Of a DNA stretch of 48,415 bases, positions 1 to 8,340 are shown piece after piece; the first letter of the stretch is position 1, and every line of letters begins with the position of its first letter. The notes under the pieces were generated by a model. The model saw nothing but the letters and a program-made list of their open reading frames with translations, was not told the DNA's origin and did not search any database. The translations under genes and the position numbers were made by a program. This DNA is from Deltaproteobacteria bacterium (lineage in GTDB: Bacteria > Myxococcota_A > Polyangia > Haliangiales > SHYZ01). The DNA is taken from NCBI GenBank assembly GCA_016210055.1, contig JACQUZ010000176.1:1-48415 (forward strand), given 5' to 3'.

Positions 1-423
1 CCAGCGGCAGCTCCGCGCGCACGTTCACTGCTCGCGGACGACTTGCTGAGCGACATGGATCTCGGCCCCGCAGAACGTCCAAAAACACTCCTGCCCGTAT
101 CCGATCTCATGGTCGCATCGCAGGGCTTGGAGGCGCTCAAGGCGGGGCGCTACGTCGAAGCGCGAGACAAGCTTGCCCGCGCGCTCCAGGAAATGCCGCG
201 CGACCCGTACTTGCGGGCGGCTTACCACCTCGCGCTGGGCTATGAGGCGAAGTTCGCAGGGCGGGCGGACGAGGCCCGCAAGAATTTCGAGAAGGTCCTC
301 GAGTACGACAAGTACTGCGAGGAAGCGATCCGCGAGCTGCGCGCGCCGCAGGGGGACGAGCCCCGGCGCGAGGACAAGCCCCGCATTTTTTCGCGGTTCT
401 TTGGGGGGAAGGACGAGAAGTAG
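1..423 (+). CDS. TPR-repeat protein, C-terminal part (cut by window edge)
   Basis: The frame is open from the first base to the stop at 421-423, so the gene very probably starts outside the window; an internal TTG at 43 and ATG at 55 are possible but not needed. The visible part has two tetratricopeptide-like helical pairs (A-L-K-A-G-R-Y-V-E-A-R, then G-R-A-D-E-A-R-K-N-F-E-K-V-L), then a charged tail ending in FFGGKDEK. TPRs are protein-interaction modules. In myxobacteria such C-terminal TPRs often follow DnaJ, response-regulator or PilZ-type domains, so the missing N-terminus decides the function. It converges on the prolyl oligopeptidase gene with only 4 bases between the stops. Family certain only at TPR level. 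Confidence 0.6.
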   Translation, partial: PAAAPRARSLLADDLLSDMDLGPAERPKTLLPVSDLMVASQGLEALKAGRYVEARDKLARALQEMPRDPYLRAAYHLALGYEAKFAGRADEARKNFEKVLEYDKYCEEAIRELRAPQGDEPRREDKPRIFSRFFGGKDEK

Positions 424-427
424 CGCC

Positions 428-2584
428 TCACATCCCCAGCACGCGCGTTAGGAACCCCCAGCGATCCACCGCTTCCTCGATGATCTTGCTCGTCGGCTTC
501 CCAGCGCCGTGGCCTGCCTTCACGTCGATTCGAATGAGCACTGGGGCATCACCTGCCTGAGCCGCCTGCAGGGCCGCCGCGAACTTGAAGCTGTGTCCGG
601 GAACCACCCGGTCGTCATGGTCAGCGGTGGTAATCAGGGTTGCTGGATACTTCACCCCTTTCTTGATGTTGTGCAGCGGCGAGTAGGCGTAGAGGGCCTT
701 GAACTCCTCGGCGTTGTCCGACGAGCCGTAGTCCGACACCCACGCCCACCCGATGGTGAACTTGTGAAACCGAAGCATGTCCATGACGCCCACGGCCGGA
801 AGCGCCGCGGCAAAAAGCGTGGGACGCTGGTTCATGCAGGCTCCCACCAGAAGCCCGCCGTTGGATCCGCCACCGATGGCCAGCTTTGACGAGCTCGTAT
901 ACCTGTTCTCCACGAGCCACTCGGCCGCAGCGATGAAGTCATCGAACACGTTTTGCTTGCGCAGCTTCGTTCCGGCCTCGTGCCATGCCTCGCCGTACTC
1001 GCCACCGCCGCGCAGGTTCGGCACCGCAAGGACTCCGCCCATCTCCATCCAGACGAGATTCCGCACGTCGAACCACGGAGTCAGCGAGACATTGAACCCC
1101 CCATAGCCGTAAAGGTACGTGGGATTGCTTCCGTCAAGCTGAATCCCTTTCTTATGGCTAATGAACATCGGCACTCGCGTGCCGTCCTTGCTCTGATAAA
1201 ACACTTGGCGCGTCTCGTAATCCTCGGGACGAAAATCCACCGTGGGACGCTGCACCACCGTGCTCTCGCCGCTCGCGACGTCGTAACGATAGATCGTGGT
1301 GGGCGTCGTAAATCCAGTGAAGGCATAGAACGTTTCTTTATCCTTCCGCTTCCCCCCAAATCCGGCCGCCGTGCCAAGCCCCGGAAGACGAACCACGCGA
1401 AGCAGCTTCCCATCGAGCCCGTGCACTTTGACCACGGAATGGGCGTTCTCCAGGTAAACCGCCAGGAATTGGTCGCCGACCGCGTTTAACGACTCGAGGG
1501 TCTCCTTCACCTCTGGGATGATTTCCTTCCAATTCGCCCGGGCAGGCGAGCGAACATCGATGGCGATGAGCCTTCCCCGGGGCGCATTGAGGTTCGTCCG
1601 AAACCAAAAGACCGGCCCATCGTTTCCCACCAGGCTGAACTCGGCCTCCCAATCCGAAATGAGCTCGACCACGCTCCCCTTCTTGCCCTGCAAGTCCTTG
1701 TAGAACACCAAGTTCTTGTGCTCGGTACTTCGCACCACCGTAATCACGAGATACCGCCCGTCCTCGGTCACCTCGCTGCCAAACATCCAGTCCTTGTGGT
1801 CCGGACGCTCGTAAGTGAGCTCGTCCTGCGATTGGGGCGTGCCCAGCCGGTGGTAATAGAGCTTGTGGAAGAAGTTGGCCTCCTCATAGGTAGCCGAGGC
1901 CTCCGGCTCCTTGTAGCGTCCGTAGAAGAACCCCTTCCCATCCTTGGTCCAGGTCGGCCGCGAAAACTTGATCCACTTGAGGTGATCCTGACGGTCGACC
2001 CCCGTCTCCACGTCCCGCACGCGGAACTCGTTCCAGTCGGATCCGGCGGAGGATAGCCCGTACGCCAGGTACTTGCCGTCATCGCTCGCCGCGTAGGTGG
2101 TGAGCGCCACGGTCCCGTCGGGGGAAAGCAGGTTCGGATCCAAAAGGACCCGCGCCTCGCCCTCGAGCGATGGCGTGGTGTAAAGGACCGACTGGTTTTG
2201 CAGGCCGCTGTTCTTGAGGAAGAAATAGCGACCCGCTTCTTTCATGGGCACCCCGTAGCGCTCGAAGTCCCAAAGCTTGGTCATGCGCTTCCGGATCTTT
2301 TCCCTCGCTGGGATTTCGCCGAGAAATCCGAACGTCACGCGGTTCTCACCCTCGATCCACGCGCGCGCTTCTTCCGAGTCGCTGTCCTCCAGCCACCGGT
2401 ACGGGTCTGGGACCTTTTCACCGTGGTAGTCGTCGACGACGTCGGACACGCGAGCGAGAGGATAGGTCATTTTCTTTTCTGGAGTTTCCTGGCTAGGGAT
2501 CTTGGAAGGCATCGAGGGCTTGGGCTGAACTTGGCCGCACGACAATGCGGCCACGCTGAGACAACTGGCTAAGAGTAGTTTCAT
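428..2584 (-). CDS. Prolyl oligopeptidase (S9A) lipoprotein
   Basis: Serine peptidase cleaving short peptides after proline. The 718-residue length suits the family (about 700) plus a lipoprotein signal: MKLLLASCLSVAALSC places the lipidated Cys at residue 16, so it is probably periplasmic or surface anchored. The N-terminal beta-propeller region begins near YPLARVSDVVDDYHGE. The C-terminal alpha/beta-hydrolase has the nucleophile Ser574 in GGGSNGG, Asp657 in DHDDRVVP and His692 in KAGHGAGKPT, all in the expected order and spacing. The ABC permease gene stops only 18 bases upstream on the same strand, so it may be the last gene of that export operon; a -10-like TAGATT in the gap also allows its own promoter. 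Identity is very secure, substrate unknown. Confidence 0.95.
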   Translation of the reverse strand: MKLLLASCLSVAALSCGQVQPKPSMPSKIPSQETPEKKMTYPLARVSDVVDDYHGEKVPDPYRWLEDSDSEEARAWIEGENRVTFGFLGEIPAREKIRKRMTKLWDFERYGVPMKEAGRYFFLKNSGLQNQSVLYTTPSLEGEARVLLDPNLLSPDGTVALTTYAASDDGKYLAYGLSSAGSDWNEFRVRDVETGVDRQDHLKWIKFSRPTWTKDGKGFFYGRYKEPEASATYEEANFFHKLYYHRLGTPQSQDELTYERPDHKDWMFGSEVTEDGRYLVITVVRSTEHKNLVFYKDLQGKKGSVVELISDWEAEFSLVGNDGPVFWFRTNLNAPRGRLIAIDVRSPARANWKEIIPEVKETLESLNAVGDQFLAVYLENAHSVVKVHGLDGKLLRVVRLPGLGTAAGFGGKRKDKETFYAFTGFTTPTTIYRYDVASGESTVVQRPTVDFRPEDYETRQVFYQSKDGTRVPMFISHKKGIQLDGSNPTYLYGYGGFNVSLTPWFDVRNLVWMEMGGVLAVPNLRGGGEYGEAWHEAGTKLRKQNVFDDFIAAAEWLVENRYTSSSKLAIGGGSNGGLLVGACMNQRPTLFAAALPAVGVMDMLRFHKFTIGWAWVSDYGSSDNAEEFKALYAYSPLHNIKKGVKYPATLITTADHDDRVVPGHSFKFAAALQAAQAGDAPVLIRIDVKAGHGAGKPTSKIIEEAVDRWGFLTRVLGM

Positions 2585-2602
2585 GGTGCGCGAAACGTTA
2601 AT

Positions 2603-3394
2603 CTAACTTGAGGCCGAAGTGTACCGGCCCATGGCACGAAGCCAGGTGAACCGCGAAACGGAGGCCAGGAGCACCGCGCCCACGACCGAGGCTAGAGCAG
2701 TCCATGGGTCCAAGGTGCCGAGCAGCGCCATCGCCGGATACGTCGTCATGACCCCAAGCGGGATGATGAACGTGAAAAGAATTCGCCATCCCCCGCGGAA
2801 GACGGTGATGGGCCAACGCGCAGCGTCGAAAATCGACGAGAACAGGTAGTTGAGGTTGTCCAGGCGCACCACCCAGAACGCCGCGCACACGACCAGGATC
2901 CAAATCGAGTAGAGCACCAGCGCGGAGGCGAGTAGCAGGACACCGGCCACCGCGACCTGCCCGGGCGACGGGACGTGCCCGAGCCGCACGAGCGCTACCG
3001 ACAAGATGACGAGCGCCGTCACAATGTCCAACGCTTTCCAGGGCGCGAACTTGGCCGTGGATACGAGGAACTGCGCATCCGCGGGCTTGAGCAGCACGAA
3101 GTCGAGGGTTCCCGTGCGGATGTGTTCCACGATCGCCTGCAGGGCAGGGTTGATGGCACCTTCGAGCAGCCCGCGAAGGAGGGTGAACCACGCCATGACC
3201 ACGAGCGCCTGGTAAAACGACCATCCCGCGATCTGGCTGCGCCAGCGATAGACGAGCACCAGGGGCACGAGGGTCCAGGCCATCCACCACAGCGAAATGA
3301 GACCGTCGATGACGAAGTCGGCGCGGTAGTGCATCGACGTGGCCAGCGAGGCACGGAGCTGCACGAGGAGCAGCTTGAAGTACCGGCGCACCAT
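2603..3394 (-). CDS. ABC-2 type transporter permease (ABC2_membrane_6/DUF990-like), second subunit
   Basis: 263-residue polytopic membrane protein with about six hydrophobic segments and the layout of the DUF990 permeases. A short N-terminal helix (YFKLLLVQLRASLATSM, YRADFVIDGL) leads into alternating transmembrane helices, and the family-typical loop E-H-I-R-T-G-T-L-D-F-V-L-L-K-P lies near residue 90. Such permeases occur in pairs with one ATPase. Its ATG overlaps the stop of the upstream permease by one base (TAATG), so translation is coupled. Likely half of a heterodimeric exporter with the two genes upstream. Cargo cannot be read from sequence. Confidence 0.88.
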   Translation of the reverse strand: MVRRYFKLLLVQLRASLATSMHYRADFVIDGLISLWWMAWTLVPLVLVYRWRSQIAGWSFYQALVVMAWFTLLRGLLEGAINPALQAIVEHIRTGTLDFVLLKPADAQFLVSTAKFAPWKALDIVTALVILSVALVRLGHVPSPGQVAVAGVLLLASALVLYSIWILVVCAAFWVVRLDNLNYLFSSIFDAARWPITVFRGGWRILFTFIIPLGVMTTYPAMALLGTLDPWTALASVVGAVLLASVSRFTWLRAMGRYTSASS

Positions 3395-4191
3395 TACCCC
3401 CCGTAGGCCTCAAATCGCCTCACGCCGGCGTGCCAGGTGGCTCGTGAAAGCAAGAGAAAGAGCCCGACCCAAGCCCACTGCACGAGGCAACCCGCAAGCG
3501 CCTGTGCGCGATCCGTCATGCCGATCATGATTTCGACCGGGTGCCCGAGCATGTAGCGAAAAGGCAGCCACTTCGCGAGCGTGGAGACCCACGGAGGCAA
3601 GAGGTCGAGCGGGATGAGGTACCCCGAGAGCACCATGAACGCCCCCAGCCACACCTCGAACACCGCGATCGACCGGTCGATGAAGAGCCCGAGGGTGCCG
3701 ATGACGGTCATGGCCAAGAACGTGATGAGCCAGGCTCCGAGGAGGGCCACGACAAGCACGATGGCCTGCACGGGGTCGGTGAGCACGTGCCCGGAGCCCG
3801 TGGACAGGAGCATGATGGTGGCCACAGGCAGGGCGAGGATTCCGCGCAGCGGGATGGCCGCGAGGTGCTGGGCGCTGTACGCCAGGAACGGATGGATGGG
3901 GCGAAGGAGCCTGAGCGAAAGCGTCCCGGTGCGGATCTCGTGGTTCATCTCCCAGACCACCCACGAGCCGGTCACGGTCCGGACGATGAGCGCCCCCAGA
4001 TAGTAGGCCGCAAAGCGCGAGGGCGTGAACATGCCAACCGGGGCGTCCCTGGCGACCGCCGTCCAGATGGCGAGCATGACGAGCGGCATGGTGGTGCAGA
4101 GCGTCCACACGAGGAATTCGGCGCGATAAGCCATGGCCTCGGCGAACCCCACCCGCAGGAGCGCTGGGAAAGCACGAAGGAACACCCGCAT
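3394..4191 (-). CDS. ABC-2 type transporter permease (ABC2_membrane_6/DUF990-like), first subunit
   Basis: 265-residue permease paralogous to the next gene. It shares the YRAEF motif at the N-terminus and the loop E-I-R-T-G-T-L-S-L-R-L-L-R-P before the third or fourth helix, then alternating hydrophobic segments (for example ILALPVATIMLL and AIVLVVALLGAWLITFLAM). Its first codon meets the end of the ATPase gene at 4191, and its stop overlaps the start of the second permease, so ATPase, permease 1 and permease 2 form one translationally coupled unit. Known family arrangement: ATPase plus two DUF990 proteins as an exporter. Confidence 0.88.
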   Translation of the reverse strand: MRVFLRAFPALLRVGFAEAMAYRAEFLVWTLCTTMPLVMLAIWTAVARDAPVGMFTPSRFAAYYLGALIVRTVTGSWVVWEMNHEIRTGTLSLRLLRPIHPFLAYSAQHLAAIPLRGILALPVATIMLLSTGSGHVLTDPVQAIVLVVALLGAWLITFLAMTVIGTLGLFIDRSIAVFEVWLGAFMVLSGYLIPLDLLPPWVSTLAKWLPFRYMLGHPVEIMIGMTDRAQALAGCLVQWAWVGLFLLLSRATWHAGVRRFEAYGG

Positions 4192-5294
4192 CAGGCCCTG
4201 TCCTCGAGCGATTCCTCGGCGGGCATCGCATTTCCATTGCTGCCGCTGCGCGACTCGGCGAAGAGCTGGCGCATGACGTCCACGAGGGGTGGATCCTCCA
4301 CGGACAGGTCGGCCACGCGCATGGTGGCCAGAAGCGCCGATACCACGCCGCCGAGCTCTGCTTGTGTCACCCGGAGCACGAGCCGCGCCTCGTCGTGCTC
4401 GATCACCTGTCCGAGCCGCGCGGCGTCCTTTGGAGCAACCGGCGCCGCAAGGCGAACCGTGACCAGCTTGTCTGGGTTGACCTTCCGCGTGAGCGCCTTG
4501 AGGTCACCGTCGTAGATCAGCCGGCCGTGGTCGATCACGATCACTCGGGGGCAGAGCGCAGCCACGTCTTCCATGTAGTGGGAGGTGAGGAGCACGGTGG
4601 CGCCGTGGCGCTCGTTGTACTCGCGGATGAACCCGCGCATGGACGCCTGCATGCTGACGTCCAGGCCGATGGTGGGCTCGTCCAGGAACAGCAGCTTGGG
4701 CCGGTGAAGCAGGGCCGCGGCGAGCTCGCACTTCATCCGCTCGCCGAGTGAAAGCTGACGCGTGGGCTTTGTTGCCAATAGCTCGAGGTCAAGGAGCTCG
4801 TACAGCTCCTTGCTGACTTCTTGGTAGGCATCCCGAGGGACATCGTAAAGAGCCCGGTTCATGGCAAACGTTTCGACGGGAGGAAGGTCCCAAAGGAGCT
4901 GTTGCTTCTGCCCCATGACCAGGGTGATCTTCTTTAGGAATTCCACCTCGCGCTTGCGCGGGTTATGCCCGGCCACGCGCACGACGCCAGCCGTGGGATG
5001 CAGAAGTCCGCTAAGCACCTTGAGGGTCGTGGTCTTGCCAGCGCCGTTAGGGCCCAGAAAACCCACGCGCTCGCCGGGCTGGATCTGGAACGACAGATCC
5101 TCGACCGCATGGACGGTTTCGAACTTGCGCGAAAACAGTGAGCGCACCGCTGCCACGAACCCGGCCGGACGGCGGTGAACCTGATAGTGCTTGGTGAGAT
5201 GCTCAACTTCGATGGCGGACAGTGGGACCTCCGTCGAAACAAATATAGTACCGCGCTCCGCGCTTGGCGCATCGTCGTGGTAAACCGTGGCCAT
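4191..5294 (-). CDS. ABC transporter ATP-binding protein (exporter ATPase)
   Basis: Nucleotide-binding subunit for the two following permeases. It has Walker A GPNGAGKTT, a Q-loop (MGQKQQLLWDLP), a signature variant LSLGERMK, Walker B LLFLDEPT and the H-loop TSHYMED, then a C-terminal extension (about residues 240-340) typical of NatA/DrrA-like proteins. The start is uncertain. ATG at 5294 lies in a CCATGG palindrome shared with the divergent pgeF start. A strong GGAGGT (5227-5232) sits 4 bases before a CTG at 5222 that would begin S-A-I-E-V-E-H-L, the usual N-terminus of relatives. A TATATT-like -10 lies just upstream of that site. The frame stays open to 5585 but that extension is not protein-like. 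Confidence 0.92.
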   Translation of the reverse strand: MATVYHDDAPSAERGTIFVSTEVPLSAIEVEHLTKHYQVHRRPAGFVAAVRSLFSRKFETVHAVEDLSFQIQPGERVGFLGPNGAGKTTTLKVLSGLLHPTAGVVRVAGHNPRKREVEFLKKITLVMGQKQQLLWDLPPVETFAMNRALYDVPRDAYQEVSKELYELLDLELLATKPTRQLSLGERMKCELAAALLHRPKLLFLDEPTIGLDVSMQASMRGFIREYNERHGATVLLTSHYMEDVAALCPRVIVIDHGRLIYDGDLKALTRKVNPDKLVTVRLAAPVAPKDAARLGQVIEHDEARLVLRVTQAELGGVVSALLATMRVADLSVEDPPLVDVMRQLFAESRSGSNGNAMPAEESLEDRA

Positions 5295-6057
5295 GGCCTC
5301 GCTGGAGATCGTGACCTCCCCCCTGATTCCCACGGACCTGTTCGTCCATGGCTTCCCGACCCGACATGGAGGCGTCTCGACGGGCAGGCGCGACTCGCTG
5401 AACTTGGGGTACCGATGGGGCGACGCTCCCGAGAACGTGGCGGAAAACCGCCGCCGCGTGGCCTCCTGCGCGGGGTTCGACATTGAGCGCCTCCAGGTCA
5501 CCAAGCACGTCCATGGCACGCGGGTGTGGGTGGTCGGAGATCCCGCACCGGATCCGCCCGAGTTCGACGTCCTGGTCACGGACAAGCCGGGCTACACGCT
5601 AGGCGCCTTCGCGGCGGATTGTGTTCCCATCGTGCTCGCGGACCCGGTGCGCCGCGTGGTGGCCGCCGCCCATGCGGGGTGGCGAGGCACGGTGGCGGGG
5701 GTCATGCGGAACGCCGTGCGGACCATGGCAGAACGGCTTGGATCTCGGCCCTCGGACATCCTCGTCGTGCTCGGTCCGTCCATTGGACCGTGCTGCTTTG
5801 AGGTGGGGCCCGAGGTTGTAGCGGCGTTTGCATCGGCCTTGCCAGGCGTGCGAGGGCTCGTGGTGCCCGGGCCCGAGAAGCCTCACGTGGACCTGCGTGT
5901 CGCGACCCGCGCCATCCTGGAGCAGGAGGGCGTGCATGGCGAGCACGTGGATGATCAGCCGCCGTGCACGCGGTGCAACCCGGACAAGTTCTTTTCCTTC
6001 CGTCGGGATGGCCAGGAAGGAGGCGTGCACATGGGGTTTATCGGGATTCGGGGGTAG
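5293..6057 (+). CDS. pgeF: Polyphenol-oxidase-family / peptidoglycan editing factor (YfiH, LACC1-like)
   Basis: Multicopper-oxidase-like YfiH family protein of about 254 residues. Bacterial members act as purine nucleoside-processing enzymes and have been linked to correct cell-wall precursor composition (established for the family, not shown here). Seen: GFPTRHGGVS near the N-terminus, KHVHGTRV, the metal-site segments AADCVPIVL and AAAHAGWRGT, LGPSIGPCCFEVG, and the C-terminal FSFRRDG. His and Cys ligands (H in HAGWRG, C in AADC, the CC of GPCCFE) are present. Start ATG at 5293; a GTG at 5287 is the alternative. It is head-to-head with the ABC ATPase and its 3' end overlaps the convergent Uma2 gene by 20 bases. 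Confidence 0.92.
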   Translation: MASLEIVTSPLIPTDLFVHGFPTRHGGVSTGRRDSLNLGYRWGDAPENVAENRRRVASCAGFDIERLQVTKHVHGTRVWVVGDPAPDPPEFDVLVTDKPGYTLGAFAADCVPIVLADPVRRVVAAAHAGWRGTVAGVMRNAVRTMAERLGSRPSDILVVLGPSIGPCCFEVGPEVVAAFASALPGVRGLVVPGPEKPHVDLRVATRAILEQEGVHGEHVDDQPPCTRCNPDKFFSFRRDGQEGGVHMGFIGIRG

Positions 6058-6643
6058 CGGGCTCGGGGACCCACCAGCGGGACAGCTCGAGCTCGATCGC
6101 GTCGAACGGCTCGACGCGCACCTTTTCGGGCGTGTCCTCGCCGTAGGCTTCTACTTGGAACCACCGCGAGTCCTCCAGGCGAAACACCTCGAGCAAGCGC
6201 GCGAGCGGATCGACGAGCCACAGGTGGGCCACCTTTTCGCGGCGGTAGATCCGCATCTTGCGGCTGCGGTCAATCCGCACCGTGGAGGGCGAAGTCACCT
6301 CACACGCCCAGTCGGGCGCGAGCTCGAACGCGGCAGTGGTGGGGAGCGTGGGCATGCGCTCGCGCCGCCAACCGGCCAAGTCCGGGACGAGCACGTCGGA
6401 GCGGAGGTGGAGCTCGGGCTCGTCGAGGATCCACCAGCCGCCCGGTCCTCCTGGTCCTCCAGGGGTACGGTGGAAGGGACCCAGCACGTCGGCGCCAATC
6501 ACCGACGTGGCATGCGCGTGGGGCGGCGCCGGCCTGGGCGAGACGAAAAGCTCGCCTTCGAGGATTTCGCCGACGACGTGGTCTGGCAGCTTGAGGATAT
6601 CGTCGTAGGTGGCGGGCTTGCTTGCTCGATTGGCCATTGGCAT
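6038..6643 (-). CDS. Uma2-family putative endonuclease (DUF820)
   Basis: 201-residue protein of the Uma2 family, a PD-(D/E)XK-fold nuclease-like group common in cyanobacteria and myxobacteria; cellular role unknown. Seen: GEILEGELFVSPRPAPPHA at the N-terminus, LRSDVLVPDLAGWR with the active-site Asp, DWACEVTSPST with the acidic residue, DRSRKMRIYRREKVAHLWLVDP and a C-terminal LE-V-F-R-L segment. A Gly/Pro-rich loop (P-G-G-P-G-G-P-G-G) interrupts the domain near residue 64. A -10-like TAGACT lies 2 bases before the first ATG, so translation may begin at the second ATG (6637). It overlaps pgeF tail to tail by 20 bases. Confidence 0.88.
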   Translation of the reverse strand: MPMANRASKPATYDDILKLPDHVVGEILEGELFVSPRPAPPHAHATSVIGADVLGPFHRTPGGPGGPGGWWILDEPELHLRSDVLVPDLAGWRRERMPTLPTTAAFELAPDWACEVTSPSTVRIDRSRKMRIYRREKVAHLWLVDPLARLLEVFRLEDSRWFQVEAYGEDTPEKVRVEPFDAIELELSRWWVPEPATPESR

Positions 6644-6724
6644 TAAGTCTAGACGCGATTGAATGGAAAGGTAGCGAGAAAGTCAGGGCCCGCAGATGAA
6701 TGAACGGGACTGTCCAAGAGGCCA

Positions 6725-8209
6725 TCAGTCGATGTCGGGCGGCAACGGATTACAGTCGAGCACTCCATCGGGAGGGTTTAGGAGTGCTTCATCCGGACAA
6801 GCCGACGGTCCTTCCACACCCAGGACGCGGGAAATCATGGACCGAACAACCCAGTCCATTCCGAGCGGCACGATGCGTGCGTGGCTGGCGTCTGCCGAGC
6901 CGCACACGGTGAACGATGTCGTGGCAGAGGAATCGTCCTTTAGATCTTGGCGGATGCGGGCAAAACCGCAGGCCGCCATGTCGACACGGACGGTGGCATC
7001 CCGACGCCCCTGCCAGATGACGATAGGTCCACCCCGGGTGTCGATAGTCGGGCGATCTGCCCGGAAACGTGCCCGCCACTTGGCCGGCAATGGCTTCGTA
7101 CACCTGCTGAAGACAGCGCAGTCGGTTGCGACCTGCTCGACGAAGGCGGGCTCAAGGAACTCCGACGGGGCGTAGCCGAGACCACGCATGGCACGCTCTG
7201 CATCACCAAGACACTTGTCGGCGAAAGCCTGCCGGGCTTGAGCGCGCTTGGAAGGCAAGAAGATGGCCTCGCCACCGCCGGGACCATCGTAGACCTCGCC
7301 GTGGCCGAAGAAGTACGTGAGGGAATACACCAGGTCGCCGGAGTTGTCCTTGGTGTTGTACTTGGACCAAGGTGACAGAGCGGCGCCGTACATGCGGCTG
7401 GCGAACCAAGCTGGGGCAAAGGCGTAGGTCCCCGCGATAGCACCGGCAAGACCGTACTTCCCTGCCAGTGCGTTGGCAGACAGCACGGCATGCCCGCCCT
7501 GCGAATGTCCAATCATAAAAACCTCACCCGTGAAAGATCCCGGGCTAAAGGCCGATGCGGCGGCCCGAGTGGCGTCGAGCACCGAGTGGGCCTCGTCCTC
7601 GGAGGACTGCCAGGCATGAATCGAGCCGTAACCATAGCCCGCGTAATCCGGCGCAATAACGAGAAAACCGTGCCCCGCCGGGGCCAGAGCCATGAGCTGC
7701 GCCGATCCTAGGGCAGAAGAGTCGTCGAGGTTCTTGAGCGACGGCGCGCAACTGGCGGCGAGCCCGACGGACCCGTGCGCCGCGACGACCATGGGAAATG
7801 GGACCGAGAGGGGAGAATCCGGCACGATGAGAAGCGCTGCGCTGATGCCCGATTCAATCGTCCCATCGGGCCGTGTCACGCGCTCGGTCCTATAGGCGAT
7901 TCGGTAGATAGTTGCACCCGATTGCAGGGGCGCGCCCTGGTAGGCAGCCCTCGCGAGGACGGCGCTCAGGTCCGCGACCGAAAGGACCCGGTCGCGGGCA
8001 CAACGCACGATCGCTCCACGCTCCGTCGGAGCATGGGGAGGCAACTCCTTGGGTAAGACGTAGACGTCTTCTATGGAGTCCGTGCAAGAGAGGAGGAATT
8101 CCCCTCGCGCGACTTGTTGAGGAACCTCGCCGCTGGTCTCGCCACAACCCCAAGCGCCCGTCAGGCCCAGCAAGGCGATAACGGTCGCTCGCCGAGCCAC
8201 ACGGTTCAT
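6725..8209 (-). CDS. Secretory-lipase-like alpha/beta hydrolase lipoprotein
   Basis: About 494 residues, with an N-terminal signal (RRATVIALLGLTGAWGC) whose Cys22 may be lipidated. The fold is an alpha/beta hydrolase resembling the LIP secretory lipase family. It has Y-R-T-E-R near the start, VVAAHGSVGLAASCAPS as oxyanion region, GHSQGGHAVLSA with the nucleophile Ser, and IVIWQGRRDATVRV with a likely acid residue; the C-terminal His is less clear. Many Cys suggest disulfides outside the cytoplasm. Start choice: AGGAG lies one base before ATG 8209 but 10 bases before GTG 8200, so either could be used. TolC lies upstream on the same strand with about 130 bases between. Specific ester substrate unknown. 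Confidence 0.8.
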   Translation of the reverse strand: MNRVARRATVIALLGLTGAWGCGETSGEVPQQVARGEFLLSCTDSIEDVYVLPKELPPHAPTERGAIVRCARDRVLSVADLSAVLARAAYQGAPLQSGATIYRIAYRTERVTRPDGTIESGISAALLIVPDSPLSVPFPMVVAAHGSVGLAASCAPSLKNLDDSSALGSAQLMALAPAGHGFLVIAPDYAGYGYGSIHAWQSSEDEAHSVLDATRAAASAFSPGSFTGEVFMIGHSQGGHAVLSANALAGKYGLAGAIAGTYAFAPAWFASRMYGAALSPWSKYNTKDNSGDLVYSLTYFFGHGEVYDGPGGGEAIFLPSKRAQARQAFADKCLGDAERAMRGLGYAPSEFLEPAFVEQVATDCAVFSRCTKPLPAKWRARFRADRPTIDTRGGPIVIWQGRRDATVRVDMAACGFARIRQDLKDDSSATTSFTVCGSADASHARIVPLGMDWVVRSMISRVLGVEGPSACPDEALLNPPDGVLDCNPLPPDID

Positions 8210-8340
8210 TCTCCTGGCGCCCGAGTCCAATCAATGAGTTCTTACCATGCGCTCCAGGGCAGCACAATCCGAGCGAAACGTCCTCCAAGCATGGCCAACC
8301 ATGCTCGGCCGCAAAACCATCGTTCGGAGACAGTCCCCCC

